A stretch of DNA of 64,000 nucleotides, from positions 26,930 through 90,929 of the forward strand of contig JANYFY010000002.1 of the NCBI GenBank assembly GCA_025359565.1, written 5' to 3'. Below the pieces are notes generated by a model. That model saw only the letters and a list, made by a program, of their open reading frames with translations. It made no database searches and had not been told where the DNA came from. Each line of letters opens with the position of its first letter. The stretch's first letter is position 1. This document shows positions 45,618-55,621 of the stretch, one piece after another. The position numbers were made by a program, and so were the translations under genes. The DNA is from Gammaproteobacteria bacterium (lineage in GTDB: Bacteria > Pseudomonadota > Gammaproteobacteria > Steroidobacterales > Steroidobacteraceae).

Positions 45618-45994
45618 GTTTGATCACGTTGTAGCTTCATCAGCAGGCGTCGATCGCGCTTGTCCGGCCTAACTTCAGGTCTGGGTCGTGTAAGCTGCGC
45701 TAAGCGATGTTGTTCTCGGAATAACGCGCGGCGGTCAAGACTCGTGGAAGTCTCCCGGTACTGAGCACTCGCCTCGATGGCTGTACCGCGTCGATGCGGT
45801 AGTCCGAGAACATCGAACTCGGCGACGACCCCTTGTAGCGATACCGTTATCTGATCCTCAATCCGCACGCGATGGGCCGGTTTGACACGCACCGCATTCA
45901 AATGCACTTTGCCGCCGTCAATCGCTTCAGTCGCGAGGCGCCGGGTTTTGTAAAACCGAGCAAACCAAAGCCATCGATCTAAGCGATGTTCCAC
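45614..45994 (-). CDS. hslR: S4-domain heat shock protein Hsp15 (HslR)
   Basis: RNA-binding S4 protein that in E. coli recycles 50S subunits carrying nascent chains. The S4 core [20 protein letters not shown] and [20 protein letters not shown] is followed by a basic tail ([16 protein letters not shown]). The preferred start is GTG at 45992-45994, seven bases after AAGGA (126 aa); a longer frame to 46045 would overlap the divergent kbl. No sigma-32 promoter is apparent. Confidence 0.9.
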   Translation of the reverse strand: MEHRLDRWLWFARFYKTRRLATEAIDGGKVHLNAVRVKPAHRVRIEDQITVSLQGVVAEFDVLGLPHRRGTAIEASAQYRETSTSLDRRALFREQHRLAQLTRPRPEVRPDKRDRRLLMKLQRDQT

Positions 45995-46000
45995 TATAAT
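45995..46000 (+). promoter_or_regulatory. -10 element of kbl-tdh, six bases from the kbl start codon
   Basis: TATAAT at 45995-46000 is followed by ATCCTT and the kbl ATG at 46007; no good -35 is visible at 16-18 bases. If used, the transcript would begin at the start codon. The same bases hold the AAGGA ribosome-binding site of the divergent hslR on the other strand. Confidence 0.35.
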
Positions 46001-46006
46001 ATCCTT

Positions 46007-47194
46007 ATGAAAACTTTTCGTGAGCGACTCAAGGAAGACACTCAAGCGCTCGAGGGCGCCGGATTACTCAAGCGTGAACTGGTCATAGGCTCCGCACAAG
46101 GTCCGGTCATAACTCTGGCAGATGGGCGCGAAATGATCAATTTGTGCGCAAACAACTATTTGGGTCTCGCCAACCACCCCGATATTTTAAGCGCCGGGCA
46201 TCGAGCGCTGGACAAATACGGATACGGCGCAGCCTCGGTTCGGTTCATATGCGGCACTATGAGCGTCCATCGGGAACTTGAGCAACGCTTAAGCAGCTAT
46301 CTGGGTATGCAAGACACGATTCTGTACTCTTCGTGCTTTGATGCCAATGGTGGATTATTCGAGACCTTGCTCGACGAAAAAGACGCCATCATTAGTGACT
46401 CCCTCAATCATGCCAGCATCATTGACGGCGTTCGATTGTGCAAAGCTAAGCGCTTGCGTTATGCCAACAATGATATGAATGAACTTGAGCATTGCCTACA
46501 ACAGTGCGCCGACGCGCGGGTACGTTTGATAGCCACAGATGGCGTATTTTCGATGGATGGATCTATTGCAAAATTACGTGATGTGTGCGACCTAGCCGAG
46601 CGCTTTAACGCACTAGTCATGGTTGACGATTCACACGCCACCGGTTTTATGGGTAAGCGCGGCCGTGGATCGCATGAATTTTGTGATGTGATGCAGCGCG
46701 TTGACATTCTTACCGGTACTTTGGGCAAAGCGCTGGGCGGCGCCAGCGGCGGCTATATCAGCGCCGATCAGGACATTGTGGCGTGGCTACGTCAGCGATC
46801 GCGGCCTTACCTTTTTTCCAATAGCATCCCGCCCATGGTGGCTGCTGGAACTTTGTGTGCTTTGGATATTTTGGAGAGTTCCGACGACCTGTGTCGGCAA
46901 CTGCATAGCAATGCGCGCTATTTTCGTGGCCAACTGCAGCAACTAGGCTTTGCGCTGTTGCCGGGCGAACATCCGATTATCCCTATCATGTTGGGTGAGG
47001 CTCCGCTTGCGGTGCGCCTCGCTGAACTCGCTCAGGCAGCCGGCGTATACGTCGTGGCATTTTCGTTCCCCGTCGTGCCCCATGGCAAAGCGCGCATCCG
47101 CACTCAAATGAATGCTGCACATAGCCTCGAGCAACTAGATCAGGTGGTCAAAATATTGAGCTGCGCTGCACGGCAGCTTGGCGTTATTATTTAA
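46007..47194 (+). CDS. kbl: Glycine C-acetyltransferase (2-amino-3-ketobutyrate CoA ligase)
   Basis: PLP enzyme cleaving 2-amino-3-ketobutyrate with CoA to glycine and acetyl-CoA, the second step of threonine degradation. Motifs: [60 protein letters not shown] and the PLP lysine in [19 protein letters not shown]. 395 aa, normal. A TATAAT (45995-46000) ends six bases before the ATG and no Shine-Dalgarno is visible. Pairs with tdh downstream. Confidence 0.96.
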   Translation: MKTFRERLKEDTQALEGAGLLKRELVIGSAQGPVITLADGREMINLCANNYLGLANHPDILSAGHRALDKYGYGAASVRFICGTMSVHRELEQRLSSYLGMQDTILYSSCFDANGGLFETLLDEKDAIISDSLNHASIIDGVRLCKAKRLRYANNDMNELEHCLQQCADARVRLIATDGVFSMDGSIAKLRDVCDLAERFNALVMVDDSHATGFMGKRGRGSHEFCDVMQRVDILTGTLGKALGGASGGYISADQDIVAWLRQRSRPYLFSNSIPPMVAAGTLCALDILESSDDLCRQLHSNARYFRGQLQQLGFALLPGEHPIIPIMLGEAPLAVRLAELAQAAGVYVVAFSFPVVPHGKARIRTQMNAAHSLEQLDQVVKILSCAARQLGVII

Positions 47195-47203
47195 GGAAAG
47201 TGT

Positions 47204-48235
47204 ATGAAAGCTCTAGTCAAAGCGCGCGCTGAACCCGGTATTTGGATGCAGGAGGTGGCGCACCCCACTGTCGGCCATAACGACGTGCTTATTAAAATAA
47301 GACGCACCGCAATTTGCGGTACAGATATGCATATTTATAACTGGGACGCATGGGCGCAAAAAAACGTGCCAGTGCCCATCGCGATAGGTCACGAGTACTG
47401 TGGTGAAATTGTAGAAATTGGCAGTGAAGTTCGCGGTTTGCAAGCGGGCGACCGCGTCTCGGGAGAAGGTCATATTACTTGCGGCTTTTGCCGCAATTGT
47501 CGCGCGGGCCGCCGTCACCTGTGCCGCAACACCCTAGGTGTTGGTGTGAATAGAGCAGGCGCGTTTGCCGAGTACCTTGCGATACCCGCCACCAATGTAT
47601 TTAAGCTCCCCGCTGCTATCGATGATGAAATCGCCGCCATTCTGGATCCTTTCGGCAATGCCACGCACACGGCTCTCGCGTTTACGGTAGTCGGCGAAGA
47701 TGTGCTGATCTCTGGCGCAGGTCCAATCGGCATTATGGCGGTGGCTATCGCGCGCCATTGCGGCGCCAGACATGTAGTTATTACCGACGTCAATGACTAC
47801 CGCCTGGAGATTGCAGCTAGTCTAGGAGCCTCTAGGGTCGTTAACGTTAATCGAGAGTCACTGGATAACGTTATGCGCGAACTGGGCATGGAGGAAGGCT
47901 TTGACGTGGGCTTCGAAATGTCTGGCAATCCAACGGCACTACGAGAAATGTTACGTACGATGAACCACGGCGGCAGTATTTCACTACTCGGAATTCCACC
48001 GGGAGACACAGCGGTAGATTGGAACTTAATTATTTTTAAAGGATTGATCATCAAGGGTATTTACGGACGCGAGATGTTCGAGACCTGGTACAAAATGTCG
48101 AGCATGCTACAAAGCGGTTTGAACATACGACCGGTTATTACTCATCGAATGGGAGTCCATGATTATCGCGATGGTTTTGAGATCATGAATACCGGAAAAG
48201 CAACGAAAGTTATTTTAGACTGGTCGAGCCCTTAA
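47204..48235 (+). CDS. tdh: L-threonine 3-dehydrogenase
   Basis: Zinc-dependent medium-chain dehydrogenase oxidising threonine to 2-amino-3-ketobutyrate. Catalytic zinc: [20 protein letters not shown] and [14 protein letters not shown]; structural zinc: four cysteines in [22 protein letters not shown] site: [20 protein letters not shown]. 343 aa, normal. AAGGA precedes the ATG and the gene follows kbl by nine bases. Its 3' end overlaps the end of the convergent sppA by 26 bases. Confidence 0.97.
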   Translation: MKALVKARAEPGIWMQEVAHPTVGHNDVLIKIRRTAICGTDMHIYNWDAWAQKNVPVPIAIGHEYCGEIVEIGSEVRGLQAGDRVSGEGHITCGFCRNCRAGRRHLCRNTLGVGVNRAGAFAEYLAIPATNVFKLPAAIDDEIAAILDPFGNATHTALAFTVVGEDVLISGAGPIGIMAVAIARHCGARHVVITDVNDYRLEIAASLGASRVVNVNRESLDNVMRELGMEEGFDVGFEMSGNPTALREMLRTMNHGGSISLLGIPPGDTAVDWNLIIFKGLIIKGIYGREMFETWYKMSSMLQSGLNIRPVITHRMGVHDYRDGFEIMNTGKATKVILDWSSP

Positions 48236-50099
48236 GCGCCTGACGCAGATCGCGGGGTTCTTGACACCAGCAATAGGCATATAATCCGCGGGGGTCATTA
48301 AGGCGGGCAATATCCTTTGCTTGCCTTATAACTGGATCTAAAATCTCAGCGATGCTGCTAGGCCCAGGAAATAGTCCGAGCGCATACCCTGCACGGGCGA
48401 CATGTGAATGCAACTGCATGAGCAATTGTTCGCGCAACGAAAGATCGCTTTCGATGTATTGAGTCTCATAATCGCTGCCGAGATCTGCTAGTTTTGCAGC
48501 AGCCTCAGTCGCATCTTTAAGCCCACCCAGGTGATCGACAAGTCCGATACGTTGCGCATCCACTCCCGCCCATACCCGACCCTGCGCAATTTTATCGACA
48601 TCTTCGACGGATTTTTTGCGGCCATCCGCAACACGCTGCATAAAAACAGCGTAGGCATGTTCAACGGAATTCTGTAGCAATTTACTCATTTCAGGCGAGA
48701 TATTACGATCGAGGCGCATAGCGCCCGCCAGCGGCGTTGTCCCAAGACCATCTACAGCGACGCCTAGCTTTGCGAGCGTACGGGCGAAGGTGGGCACCAC
48801 TGAAAACACTCCTATGGAACCGGTAAGAGTCGTGGGACTCGCAAAAATTTGATTGGCAGCAGTCGCAATATAATAGCCTCCCGACGCCGCATACGTGCTC
48901 ATGGAGACAACCACAGGTTTACCCGCCTTACGTAAATTTTGTACTTCGCGCAAGATCTGCTCTGAGGCAAACATACTGCCGCCAGGACTATCGACGCGCA
49001 GCACCACAGCCTTCACCGAATTATCGTAGCGAGCCTGCCGCAATACGTCGACCGTACTATCTCCACCGATGGTACCCGGTGGTTGACGACCGTCGAGAAT
49101 TTCACCGGATGCCACGACTATCCCCACGTGCGCTGTGGATTTACTTTTCAACACGAGTTTGGATCTGACTGATACCAGATATTGATTTAATCCCACGGCA
49201 TTGAACGAATGCGTATCTTCGTCCTCACCCACCAAACCCTTAAGTTCGTCGGCGACCTGGCGTCGACTCTTTAAGGCGGTCACTAACCCCTTTTGTAAGG
49301 CAAGTTTGGCCGCATCGCCATTTACTGCGGCCAGTGCCGCCGGCTCGTCTCCAATGTATTCGCTCAGCGCTTTGCTAGGCAACGAGCGGGCTCTAGTGAC
49401 ATCCTGCTGGTAGGAGTTCCACAACGCGTCCAGCCAAACAGTACTCTCTTGACGCTCCGCGGCCGACATTTCACTGCGCGAATATTGATCGGTATAGCTT
49501 TTGTAGGTACCCGCTCTGTATATATTCACATCGACCCCGAGCTTATCGATGGCTTCTTTCAAAAACATGCGGTAATAACTAAAACCGGTAATTTCGATCG
49601 AACCGAGAGGATCGAGATACACCTCACCGGCCTGAGCTGCGAGATAGTATTGATCTTGATCCAGAAAATCGGCAGCAACTACTACCCGTTTCCCGGAGAG
49701 ACGAAAATCACGCAACACGGCCGCAATTTCTTGCAACTTAGAGAGGCCCGATTTGTCCATCTGTGCCAAATCCAAAACAATTAATTTGATGCGCGAATCG
49801 TTTTTTGCCGCATCAATAGCGTCGGTGACATCTTTCAGCAAAGTTTCAGGCGCGGGACCGCCCGACGCCTGACCAAAAGCCCGGCGCAACGGGTCGGTGG
49901 CCAACTGTTCAACCAACTCCCCTTCTGGTGCAATAACCAAAGCCGCTGACTTGGGCACCGAGGGGATGGAGGTATGAAATGCCGCAACAAGAAAGCCGGC
50001 AATGGTCAGTAACAAAATAAGGTGCAGCGTCTTACGAACGCCGTCAAGCAGCCGCCAGAGTATCCCCAAAAATCCCCGCACAGCGGCTCCCACACCCAT
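48210..50099 (-). CDS. sppA: Signal peptide peptidase SppA (67K type)
   Basis: Membrane-bound S49 protease degrading signal peptides after cleavage. One N-terminal membrane segment ([20 protein letters not shown]) precedes two S49 domains; the catalytic lysine is in [19 protein letters not shown] (near residue 200) and the serine in [19 protein letters not shown] (near 400). 629 aa is the long, double-domain form. It follows rplS by ten bases on the same strand. Confidence 0.95.
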   Translation of the reverse strand: MGVGAAVRGFLGILWRLLDGVRKTLHLILLLTIAGFLVAAFHTSIPSVPKSAALVIAPEGELVEQLATDPLRRAFGQASGGPAPETLLKDVTDAIDAAKNDSRIKLIVLDLAQMDKSGLSKLQEIAAVLRDFRLSGKRVVVAADFLDQDQYYLAAQAGEVYLDPLGSIEITGFSYYRMFLKEAIDKLGVDVNIYRAGTYKSYTDQYSRSEMSAAERQESTVWLDALWNSYQQDVTRARSLPSKALSEYIGDEPAALAAVNGDAAKLALQKGLVTALKSRRQVADELKGLVGEDEDTHSFNAVGLNQYLVSVRSKLVLKSKSTAHVGIVVASGEILDGRQPPGTIGGDSTVDVLRQARYDNSVKAVVLRVDSPGGSMFASEQILREVQNLRKAGKPVVVSMSTYAASGGYYIATAANQIFASPTTLTGSIGVFSVVPTFARTLAKLGVAVDGLGTTPLAGAMRLDRNISPEMSKLLQNSVEHAYAVFMQRVADGRKKSVEDVDKIAQGRVWAGVDAQRIGLVDHLGGLKDATEAAAKLADLGSDYETQYIESDLSLREQLLMQLHSHVARAGYALGLFPGPSSIAEILDPVIRQAKDIARLNDPRGLYAYCWCQEPRDLRQALKGSTSLK

Positions 50100-50109
50100 T
50101 GCTTAAAGG

Positions 50110-50454
50110 TTAAGTCTTCTCGTCGATACGGGCAGCCTTCCCAGAGAGTTCTCGCAGGTAGTAGAGCTTGGCACGGCGTACGGCACCACGGCGTTTTACG
50201 CTAACTTCACTTATTGCTGGGCTGTGCGTCTGAAAAACCCGTTCAACGCCTTCACCATGCGATATTTTTCGCACCGTAAATGACGAATTAAGGCCGCGGT
50301 GCTTCATTGCGATGACCACACCTTCATAGGCTTGAACGCGCTCTCGCTCACCCTCAACGACTTTTACTTGTACAATTATTGTATCGCCAGGATTAAATTC
50401 GGGAAGCGCCCGTGTGGCACGTTCTGCGTTTAATTGTTGAATAATCTTATTCAT
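50110..50454 (-). CDS. rplS: 50S ribosomal protein L19
   Basis: Ribosomal protein at the 30S-50S interface. The sequence [60 protein letters not shown] and the C-terminal [20 protein letters not shown] are typical. 114 aa, normal. Its ATG overlaps the trmD stop (ATGA). Last gene of rpsP-rimM-trmD-rplS. Confidence 0.98.
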   Translation of the reverse strand: MNKIIQQLNAERATRALPEFNPGDTIIVQVKVVEGERERVQAYEGVVIAMKHRGLNSSFTVRKISHGEGVERVFQTHSPAISEVSVKRRGAVRRAKLYYLRELSGKAARIDEKT

Positions 50455-51194
50455 AACATCAACCTCGCCTTCTTAAATTCTTCCAACATTTTTCGTTCTT
50501 CTGCACTCATTCCACGGCGCTCCAGCATCTCTGGTCTGCGCAACCAAGTCCGCCCCAACGCTTGCTGCAATCGCCAACGCCGAATCTGGGCATGATCCCC
50601 GCCCATCAAAACCGCAGGCACCTCGCCTGCGCCCACTTGCGGCGGCCGCGTGTAATGCGGCCAATCTACCAGGCCGTTACTAAATGACTCTTCCACAGCC
50701 GATTGCGCCGACCCTAAAGTACCCGGCAATAGCCGCGCTATCGCATCGATCACCACCAGTGCCGGTAGCTCGCCGCCTGACAGCACATAATCACCAATCG
50801 ACCACGTGTCGTCGATTTCACTCTCAAGTAAGCGTTCATCAACGCCCTCATATCGCCCCGCCACCAGCACCAAACCCGGCCAAGTACTGGCTTGTCGCGC
50901 CACGGCTTGATCAAATCTTGCCCCATCAGCCCCTAAATACACCCGTCGCGACCCTGGGGGCAGACTGGCCGTCGCAGCCTGTAACGCGTCGCGTAAAGGC
51001 TCCACTTTCATCACCATGCCCGGACCGCCGCCGTAGGGCCGATCATCAACCGTACGATGCACATCATGTGTGTGCATGCGCGGATCAAAACACTCGACCC
51101 TAAGTACTCCGTTGTCTACCGCCCGTCCCACTACGCCATGCGCGAGCGCCTCCTGTAACATCACAGGAAACAAAGTGACGACCGCAATCCGCAC
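50451..51194 (-). CDS. trmD: tRNA (guanine-37-N1)-methyltransferase TrmD
   Basis: SPOUT-class, knotted methyltransferase protecting reading frame by m1G37. Motifs: [60 protein letters not shown] and the knot [20 protein letters not shown]. The start is GTG at 51192-51194, one base after the rimM stop (247 aa); a TTG ten codons upstream overlaps rimM and is less like the family. Confidence 0.96.
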   Translation of the reverse strand: MRIAVVTLFPVMLQEALAHGVVGRAVDNGVLRVECFDPRMHTHDVHRTVDDRPYGGGPGMVMKVEPLRDALQAATASLPPGSRRVYLGADGARFDQAVARQASTWPGLVLVAGRYEGVDERLLESEIDDTWSIGDYVLSGGELPALVVIDAIARLLPGTLGSAQSAVEESFSNGLVDWPHYTRPPQVGAGEVPAVLMGGDHAQIRRWRLQQALGRTWLRRPEMLERRGMSAEERKMLEEFKKARLML

Positions 51195-51195
51195 G

Positions 51196-51702
51196 TTAGG
51201 TGGGCCCGCTGTCCCAATCCACAACGATACGTCGCAATTTCAAATCAACTCGTCGCAAATACCTCGGCAAGGCCGGTATCCAATATTCCTTGTCCCCGCG
51301 CACCACCATGAACGCATGTGCCGGTGTTTCAATAAAATGCTGCACAGTCCCGAAACTGACTTCACTCAAATTCACCACCTCACAACCCATTAGGTCGGCT
51401 CGGTAGTAATCATTTTCTGCGCGTGCTGGTAGTTCGGCACGCAGCACGCAGATCTCGGCACCTCGCAGACCAATGGCCTGATCTCGATCACGGATGCCTT
51501 CAAACCTGGCGGTCAGTTGGCCACCGCTGCGACCGCTTTCCTCTACGCGATATACCCGCCACGCACCCTTCGCGCCAACGTGCAAGCGACGGTGTTCTAA
51601 CAATCGTCCAGCAGGTTCAGTAAATGAGCGCAGTTTAACCCAGCCTCGAACGCCGAAAGGCGCCCCAATGCTACCAATTTGAATGAGCGCTGGATCGCTC
51701 AC
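51196..51702 (-). CDS. rimM: Ribosome maturation factor RimM
   Basis: Helps assemble the 30S head by binding S19. Conserved regions are IQIGSIGAPFGVRGWVKLRS at the N-terminus, FEGIRDRDQAIGLRGAEICV and the PRC-barrel-like YYRADLMGCEVVNLSEVSFG, WIPALPRYLRRVDLKLRRIV. 168 aa, normal. Lies between rpsP and trmD. Confidence 0.96.
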   Translation of the reverse strand: MSDPALIQIGSIGAPFGVRGWVKLRSFTEPAGRLLEHRRLHVGAKGAWRVYRVEESGRSGGQLTARFEGIRDRDQAIGLRGAEICVLRAELPARAENDYYRADLMGCEVVNLSEVSFGTVQHFIETPAHAFMVVRGDKEYWIPALPRYLRRVDLKLRRIVVDWDSGPT

Positions 51703-51730
51703 CGCTACACTCGAAAACTCAGTTTGAACC

Positions 51731-51982
51731 TCAGGCCGCTTGTTTGCGGAAAGTGGTCAACAACTGCTTGACGCGATCTGACATCTTGGCACCCTTCGAG
51801 GCCCAATGTTCAATGCGAGCCACATCCAGCCGTAATTTTATTTCGGCGCCACGCGCAACAGGATTAAATAAACCAACACTTTCAAGGCTAGTGCCGCCTT
51901 GGCGTTTGCGACTATCCGTCACTACAACATGATAGAAAGGCGTTTTCTTGCCGCCCCGTCGAGTCAATCGGATCGTCACCAT
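51731..51982 (-). CDS. rpsP: 30S ribosomal protein S16
   Basis: Early-assembly 30S protein. [40 protein letters not shown] and [20 protein letters not shown] are typical S16 sequences; 83 aa is normal. AAGGTG lies about eight bases before the ATG. In the 88-base gap to ffh an inverted repeat AATTGT-AATA-ACAATT (52032-52047) is seen, possibly part of a promoter region. Confidence 0.98.
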   Translation of the reverse strand: MVTIRLTRRGGKKTPFYHVVVTDSRKRQGGTSLESVGLFNPVARGAEIKLRLDVARIEHWASKGAKMSDRVKQLLTTFRKQAA

Positions 51983-52070
51983 CGTTTTTCACCTTAAAGA
52001 AGAGCCAGGCCCGAGCCTTTACATAGCCGGCAATTGTAATAACAATTAGGGGTCAAGGGCAACCTTATCT

Positions 52071-53423
52071 TTAAGGGGGTAGACGTCCACCCAAGCCGCG
52101 CATCATGTTCTTAAGCATGCCGCCTCTAGCGAATTTTTTCATAGTCTTTTGCATATGGTCAAATTGCTTCAAAAGACGATTAAGCTCTGGTAAGGGAACC
52201 CCCGAACCGTTAGCTATGCGGCGTTTGCGGGAGCTATCCAGCATATCCGGTCGACGCCGTTCTCGCGGTGTCATAGAGTCGATAATGCCGATTTGGCGCT
52301 TCAAAGCCTTGGGATTGACCGCATTCGCAGCTGCGCTCGCCTTGGCTTGCATTTGCGCCGGCAGCTTATCTAGCAAGGCCGACACCCCTCCCATATTGTA
52401 GAGTTGGGACAACTGATCGCGTAAATCTGCCAAATCGAACGCCTTGCCCTTGCTAATCTTTTGGGCCAGTTTTTCGGCCTTTTCCTGATCCACCTGCGAC
52501 TGAACTTGTTCTACCAGCGAGAGTACATCGCCCATGCCTAATATGCGGGAGGCAATACGTTCCGGCTGAAACAACTCCAAAGCGTCAGATTTCTCTCCGG
52601 TACCCACAAAAATAATGGGTTTGCCGGTAATTTGCCGCACCGAAAGCGCTGCCCCCCCTCTGGCATCGCCGTCGGTTTTAGTGAGCACGACCCCGGTAAG
52701 GCTTAGCGCCTCATCAAATGCTCGCGCAGCGTTAACTGCGTCCTGGCCCGCCATGCTGTCGACTACAAATAGTCGCTGGTGCGCTTTGAGGACCGTGTCC
52801 AGCATTTGAACTTCCGCCATCATGTCGGCGTCCACGTGCAACCGACCTGCGGTATCGAGCAATAGCACGTCGTAAGCCTGCAGAGACGCTTCAGTCAACG
52901 CGCGCCGCGCAATCGCCACCGGATCTTCCCCACCATGACTCGCGGCGAACCCGGCACCCACTTGAGTAGCCAGAGTCTGCAGCTGTAGAATCGCAGCTGG
53001 TCGGTAAACGTCAGTACTGACCATTAAAACTTTCTTTTTTTCTTTTTCGATCAGCCAACGGGCCAGTTTCCCTGCGGTCGTTGTCTTACCCGCTCCCTGG
53101 AGCCCCGCTAACATCACCACTACGGGCCGTTGAGCCCGAAGATTAAGTCCCGTACTCGCCTCGCCCATGAGTCGTACGAGTTCCTCGTGCACGATCTTAA
53201 TAAAAGTCTGCCCGGGGGTAACGCTCTTGGTCACTTCTACACCGATTGCGCGCGTCTTGACCGATTCCGTAAAAGCTTTAACGATAGGCAATGCAACATC
53301 GGCATCCAGCAATGCCATTCGTACCTGACGTACGGCATCCGCGATATTGTCGTCGCTTAGTCGACCTCGGCCCGACATCGCACGGACTGCTAAAGAAAGC
53401 TTTTCAGTTAATGTGTCAAACAT
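52071..53423 (-). CDS. ffh: Signal recognition particle protein Ffh
   Basis: GTPase of the SRP; binds 4.5S RNA and signal sequences. The N domain is followed by the G domain (VVMLAGLQGAGKTTTAGKLA, LLLDTAGRLHVDADMMAEVQ, GVVLTKTDGDARGGAALSVR) and a methionine-rich M domain (QLYNMGGVSALLDKLPAQMQ, SMTPRERRRPDMLDSSRKRR, KKFARGGMLKNMMRGLGG). The ATG at 53421-53423 gives 450 aa, normal. A perfect TATAAT (53435-53430) ends six bases before it. Diverges from the CcsA-like gene. Confidence 0.97.
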   Translation of the reverse strand: MFDTLTEKLSLAVRAMSGRGRLSDDNIADAVRQVRMALLDADVALPIVKAFTESVKTRAIGVEVTKSVTPGQTFIKIVHEELVRLMGEASTGLNLRAQRPVVVMLAGLQGAGKTTTAGKLARWLIEKEKKKVLMVSTDVYRPAAILQLQTLATQVGAGFAASHGGEDPVAIARRALTEASLQAYDVLLLDTAGRLHVDADMMAEVQMLDTVLKAHQRLFVVDSMAGQDAVNAARAFDEALSLTGVVLTKTDGDARGGAALSVRQITGKPIIFVGTGEKSDALELFQPERIASRILGMGDVLSLVEQVQSQVDQEKAEKLAQKISKGKAFDLADLRDQLSQLYNMGGVSALLDKLPAQMQAKASAAANAVNPKALKRQIGIIDSMTPRERRRPDMLDSSRKRRIANGSGVPLPELNRLLKQFDHMQKTMKKFARGGMLKNMMRGLGGRLPP

Positions 53424-53429
53424 ATTCCC

Positions 53430-53435
53430 ATTATA
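53430..53435 (-). promoter_or_regulatory. -10 element of ffh, six bases from its start codon
   Basis: A perfect TATAAT on the minus strand (53435-53430) is followed by GGGAAT and the ffh ATG. A possible -35 CTGAAA (53459-53454) lies 18 bases upstream. Transcription would start at or beside the ATG, giving a leaderless or almost leaderless mRNA unless another promoter is used. Confidence 0.4.
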
Positions 53436-53496
53436 GTGCGTTTTGGGATTTGATTTCAGCGGCACCTAGGCGTACTTACGTCCTTTATGTCATTAT

Positions 53497-54327
53497 TTGC
53501 GGGTCGTGACGCCCGCATTCACATATTTACACCTCGTGATATCCGCTGGCATTCCATTGCTGCTGTATAGCGCCAGTGCCTGGGTCATGCTACGAACCAT
53601 CCGCAACCGAAGACTTGAACCCTTTGCCTGGGGCTTGAGCATTGCCGCCCTCTTCGCCCACAGCGGAGCGCTGGTCGGAGTGATGCGTTTCATGGGTTCC
53701 TCCAGTTTTGGTTTAACAACGTCAATTTCCTTGTTGGCTTGGACTATTGCAGTGCTGGCTCTTTGTTTTGCAATTGAGCGACAAAATCGGGTGCTAGGGG
53801 CAATTCTGCTAGCGTGCGCAGGAGTAGGCGCCGCGCTTACCGGCAGCCCGCAGGAGTTCGCAGAATCCACTGCACCGGGTTGGGAGCTCACGGCTCACAT
53901 TATGCTTTCGATGGGTGCTGCCGCGCTGCTGTTTGCGGCAGCCGCCACTGCGCTATTGCTGGTTTTCCTGGATCGCCGGTTGCGTACCCGGCGAATCGCC
54001 GACCTTCCCAGCGTGCTGCCGCCACTCGACACACTTGAGAAAATTATGTTTCGGTTGATTGCTACGGGGTTTGTGCTACTCACTCTCGCACTATTTACCG
54101 GGTTTGTGTTCATCACTAATTTGTTTGCCCAACATCTTGAGCATAAAACAATTCTGTCGCTTATCGCCTGGATCATTTTCGGCGTACTGTTGATCGGACG
54201 AACGCGCTATGGTTGGCGTGGAAGAGCCGCAGTACGGTGGACTTTAAGTGGATTCGGGGTGCTGGTGCTCGCTTATTTTGGTTCAAAATACGTGCTTGAA
54301 AATATACTTGGGCGACACTGGGGCTAG
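53497..54327 (+). CDS. ypjD: CcsA/YpjD-type cytochrome c assembly-like membrane protein
   Basis: 276 aa with eight or so predicted membrane segments (for example AFTYLHLVISAGIPLLLYSA, LIATGFVLLTLALFTGFVFI) and conserved histidines in ELTAHIMLSMGAAALLFAAA and HLEHKTILSLIAWIIFG, as in the CcsA/HemX fold. E. coli YpjD is encoded between ffh and corB, the same order as here. Its exact function is unknown. The start is uncertain: TTG 53497 or GTG 53506. Confidence 0.88.
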   Translation: MRVVTPAFTYLHLVISAGIPLLLYSASAWVMLRTIRNRRLEPFAWGLSIAALFAHSGALVGVMRFMGSSSFGLTTSISLLAWTIAVLALCFAIERQNRVLGAILLACAGVGAALTGSPQEFAESTAPGWELTAHIMLSMGAAALLFAAAATALLLVFLDRRLRTRRIADLPSVLPPLDTLEKIMFRLIATGFVLLTLALFTGFVFITNLFAQHLEHKTILSLIAWIIFGVLLIGRTRYGWRGRAAVRWTLSGFGVLVLAYFGSKYVLENILGRHWG

Positions 54328-54337
54328 CCCCACCTAA

Positions 54338-55621
54338 ATGGCACACCCGACGCTAGGACTGATGTTTGGTAGCTTAGCGGCACTACTGATTTTGGCCGCG
54401 TTCTTAGCGGGCAGTGAAACGGCCTTAATGAGTCTGAACCGCTATCGACTACGCCATCAAGCCAATGCCGGTCATCGTGGCGCACGACTGACGGAAAAAT
54501 TACTCGCACGTCCTGATCGCCTAATCGGACTAATTTTGTTGCTGAGCACGATTGTCAATGTGTTGACACCGACCTTAGTAGGTCTCATTGCTTTTCGTTT
54601 AGGTGGCGATTTTTTAGTTGCTATCTGCGTCATTGCGCTCACATTTATTATGCTCATTTTTTGCGAAGTGGCGCCGAAAACCTTCGGCGCGTTGCACCCC
54701 GCTCGACTGGCGCTGCCCTCGGCCTATGTCTACACACCGTTACTTAAACTTCTCTATCCGTTTGTGTGGGCGACCAACCTTTTAGCAAACGGTGTTTTGC
54801 GACTGCTTGGCGCTTCTCAACAACAAGCTTCTAATTCTCTTAGTAGTGAAGAATTTCGCACTGTAGTCGCAGAATCCGGCGCAATGATCCCGCACCGCCA
54901 TCAACAAATGTTGGTCAGTATTTTAGATCTCGAAAGTGCCACGGTTGAGGACATTATGGTTCCGCGCAGTGAGATTGTCGGCATTGATGTTGACGATAAT
55001 TGGGATCAAGTGATTGAACAACTGCGTCAATGCCAGCACACTCGATTGCCGGTATATGAGGGCGAGATAGATCGCATCATCGGCGTTTTGCATATGAAGC
55101 GTGTGGTCCACGAGTTGGCGCGTGGTCGATTAGATCGCGAGAGCTTAATCGAAGTGGCGAGTGCTCGAGAAGCCTATTTTGTGCCTTCCGGCACTACACT
55201 TAACCTACAGTTATCTAATTTTCAGCGGGACAAGCGTCGCATGGCTTTCGTGGTCGACGAATACGGCGACATCCAGGGCCTGGTGACTCTGGAGGATATT
55301 CTTGAGGAAATCGTGGGTGAATTCACCACAGACCCTGCCACAATGATGCATAAAGATGTGCATAAAGAAGCGGATGGGAGCTATGTGGCCAATGCCTCGA
55401 CTACTATTCGTGCGTTAAATCGATCGATGCGTTGGAATTTACCCACCGATGGACCCAAGACATTGAATGGATTAATTGTTGAATTCCTGGAAGCCATTCC
55501 GGAGCCTGGCACCACCCTTAAACTGGCGGAATACATGATCGAGGTTTTGCAAACTGGAGATAACGCGGTCAAAACGGTGCGTATTCGACCCCCCGCAACC
55601 ACCAATTCGGTGATCTCCTAA
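54338..55621 (+). CDS. corB: CNNM/CorB-like transporter with CBS pair
   Basis: Membrane protein of the HlyC/CorC-CNNM family, linked to magnesium/cobalt handling. The N-terminal DUF21 domain has about four hydrophobic segments (residues 1-140), followed by two CBS motifs (VEDIMVPRSEIVGIDVDDNW, REAYFVPSGTTLNLQLSNFQ), then VVDEYGDIQGLVTLEDILEE and a C-terminal CorC/HlyC domain. 427 aa, normal. It converges on radA, overlapping four bases at the stops. Confidence 0.92.
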   Translation: MAHPTLGLMFGSLAALLILAAFLAGSETALMSLNRYRLRHQANAGHRGARLTEKLLARPDRLIGLILLLSTIVNVLTPTLVGLIAFRLGGDFLVAICVIALTFIMLIFCEVAPKTFGALHPARLALPSAYVYTPLLKLLYPFVWATNLLANGVLRLLGASQQQASNSLSSEEFRTVVAESGAMIPHRHQQMLVSILDLESATVEDIMVPRSEIVGIDVDDNWDQVIEQLRQCQHTRLPVYEGEIDRIIGVLHMKRVVHELARGRLDRESLIEVASAREAYFVPSGTTLNLQLSNFQRDKRRMAFVVDEYGDIQGLVTLEDILEEIVGEFTTDPATMMHKDVHKEADGSYVANASTTIRALNRSMRWNLPTDGPKTLNGLIVEFLEAIPEPGTTLKLAEYMIEVLQTGDNAVKTVRIRPPATTNSVIS

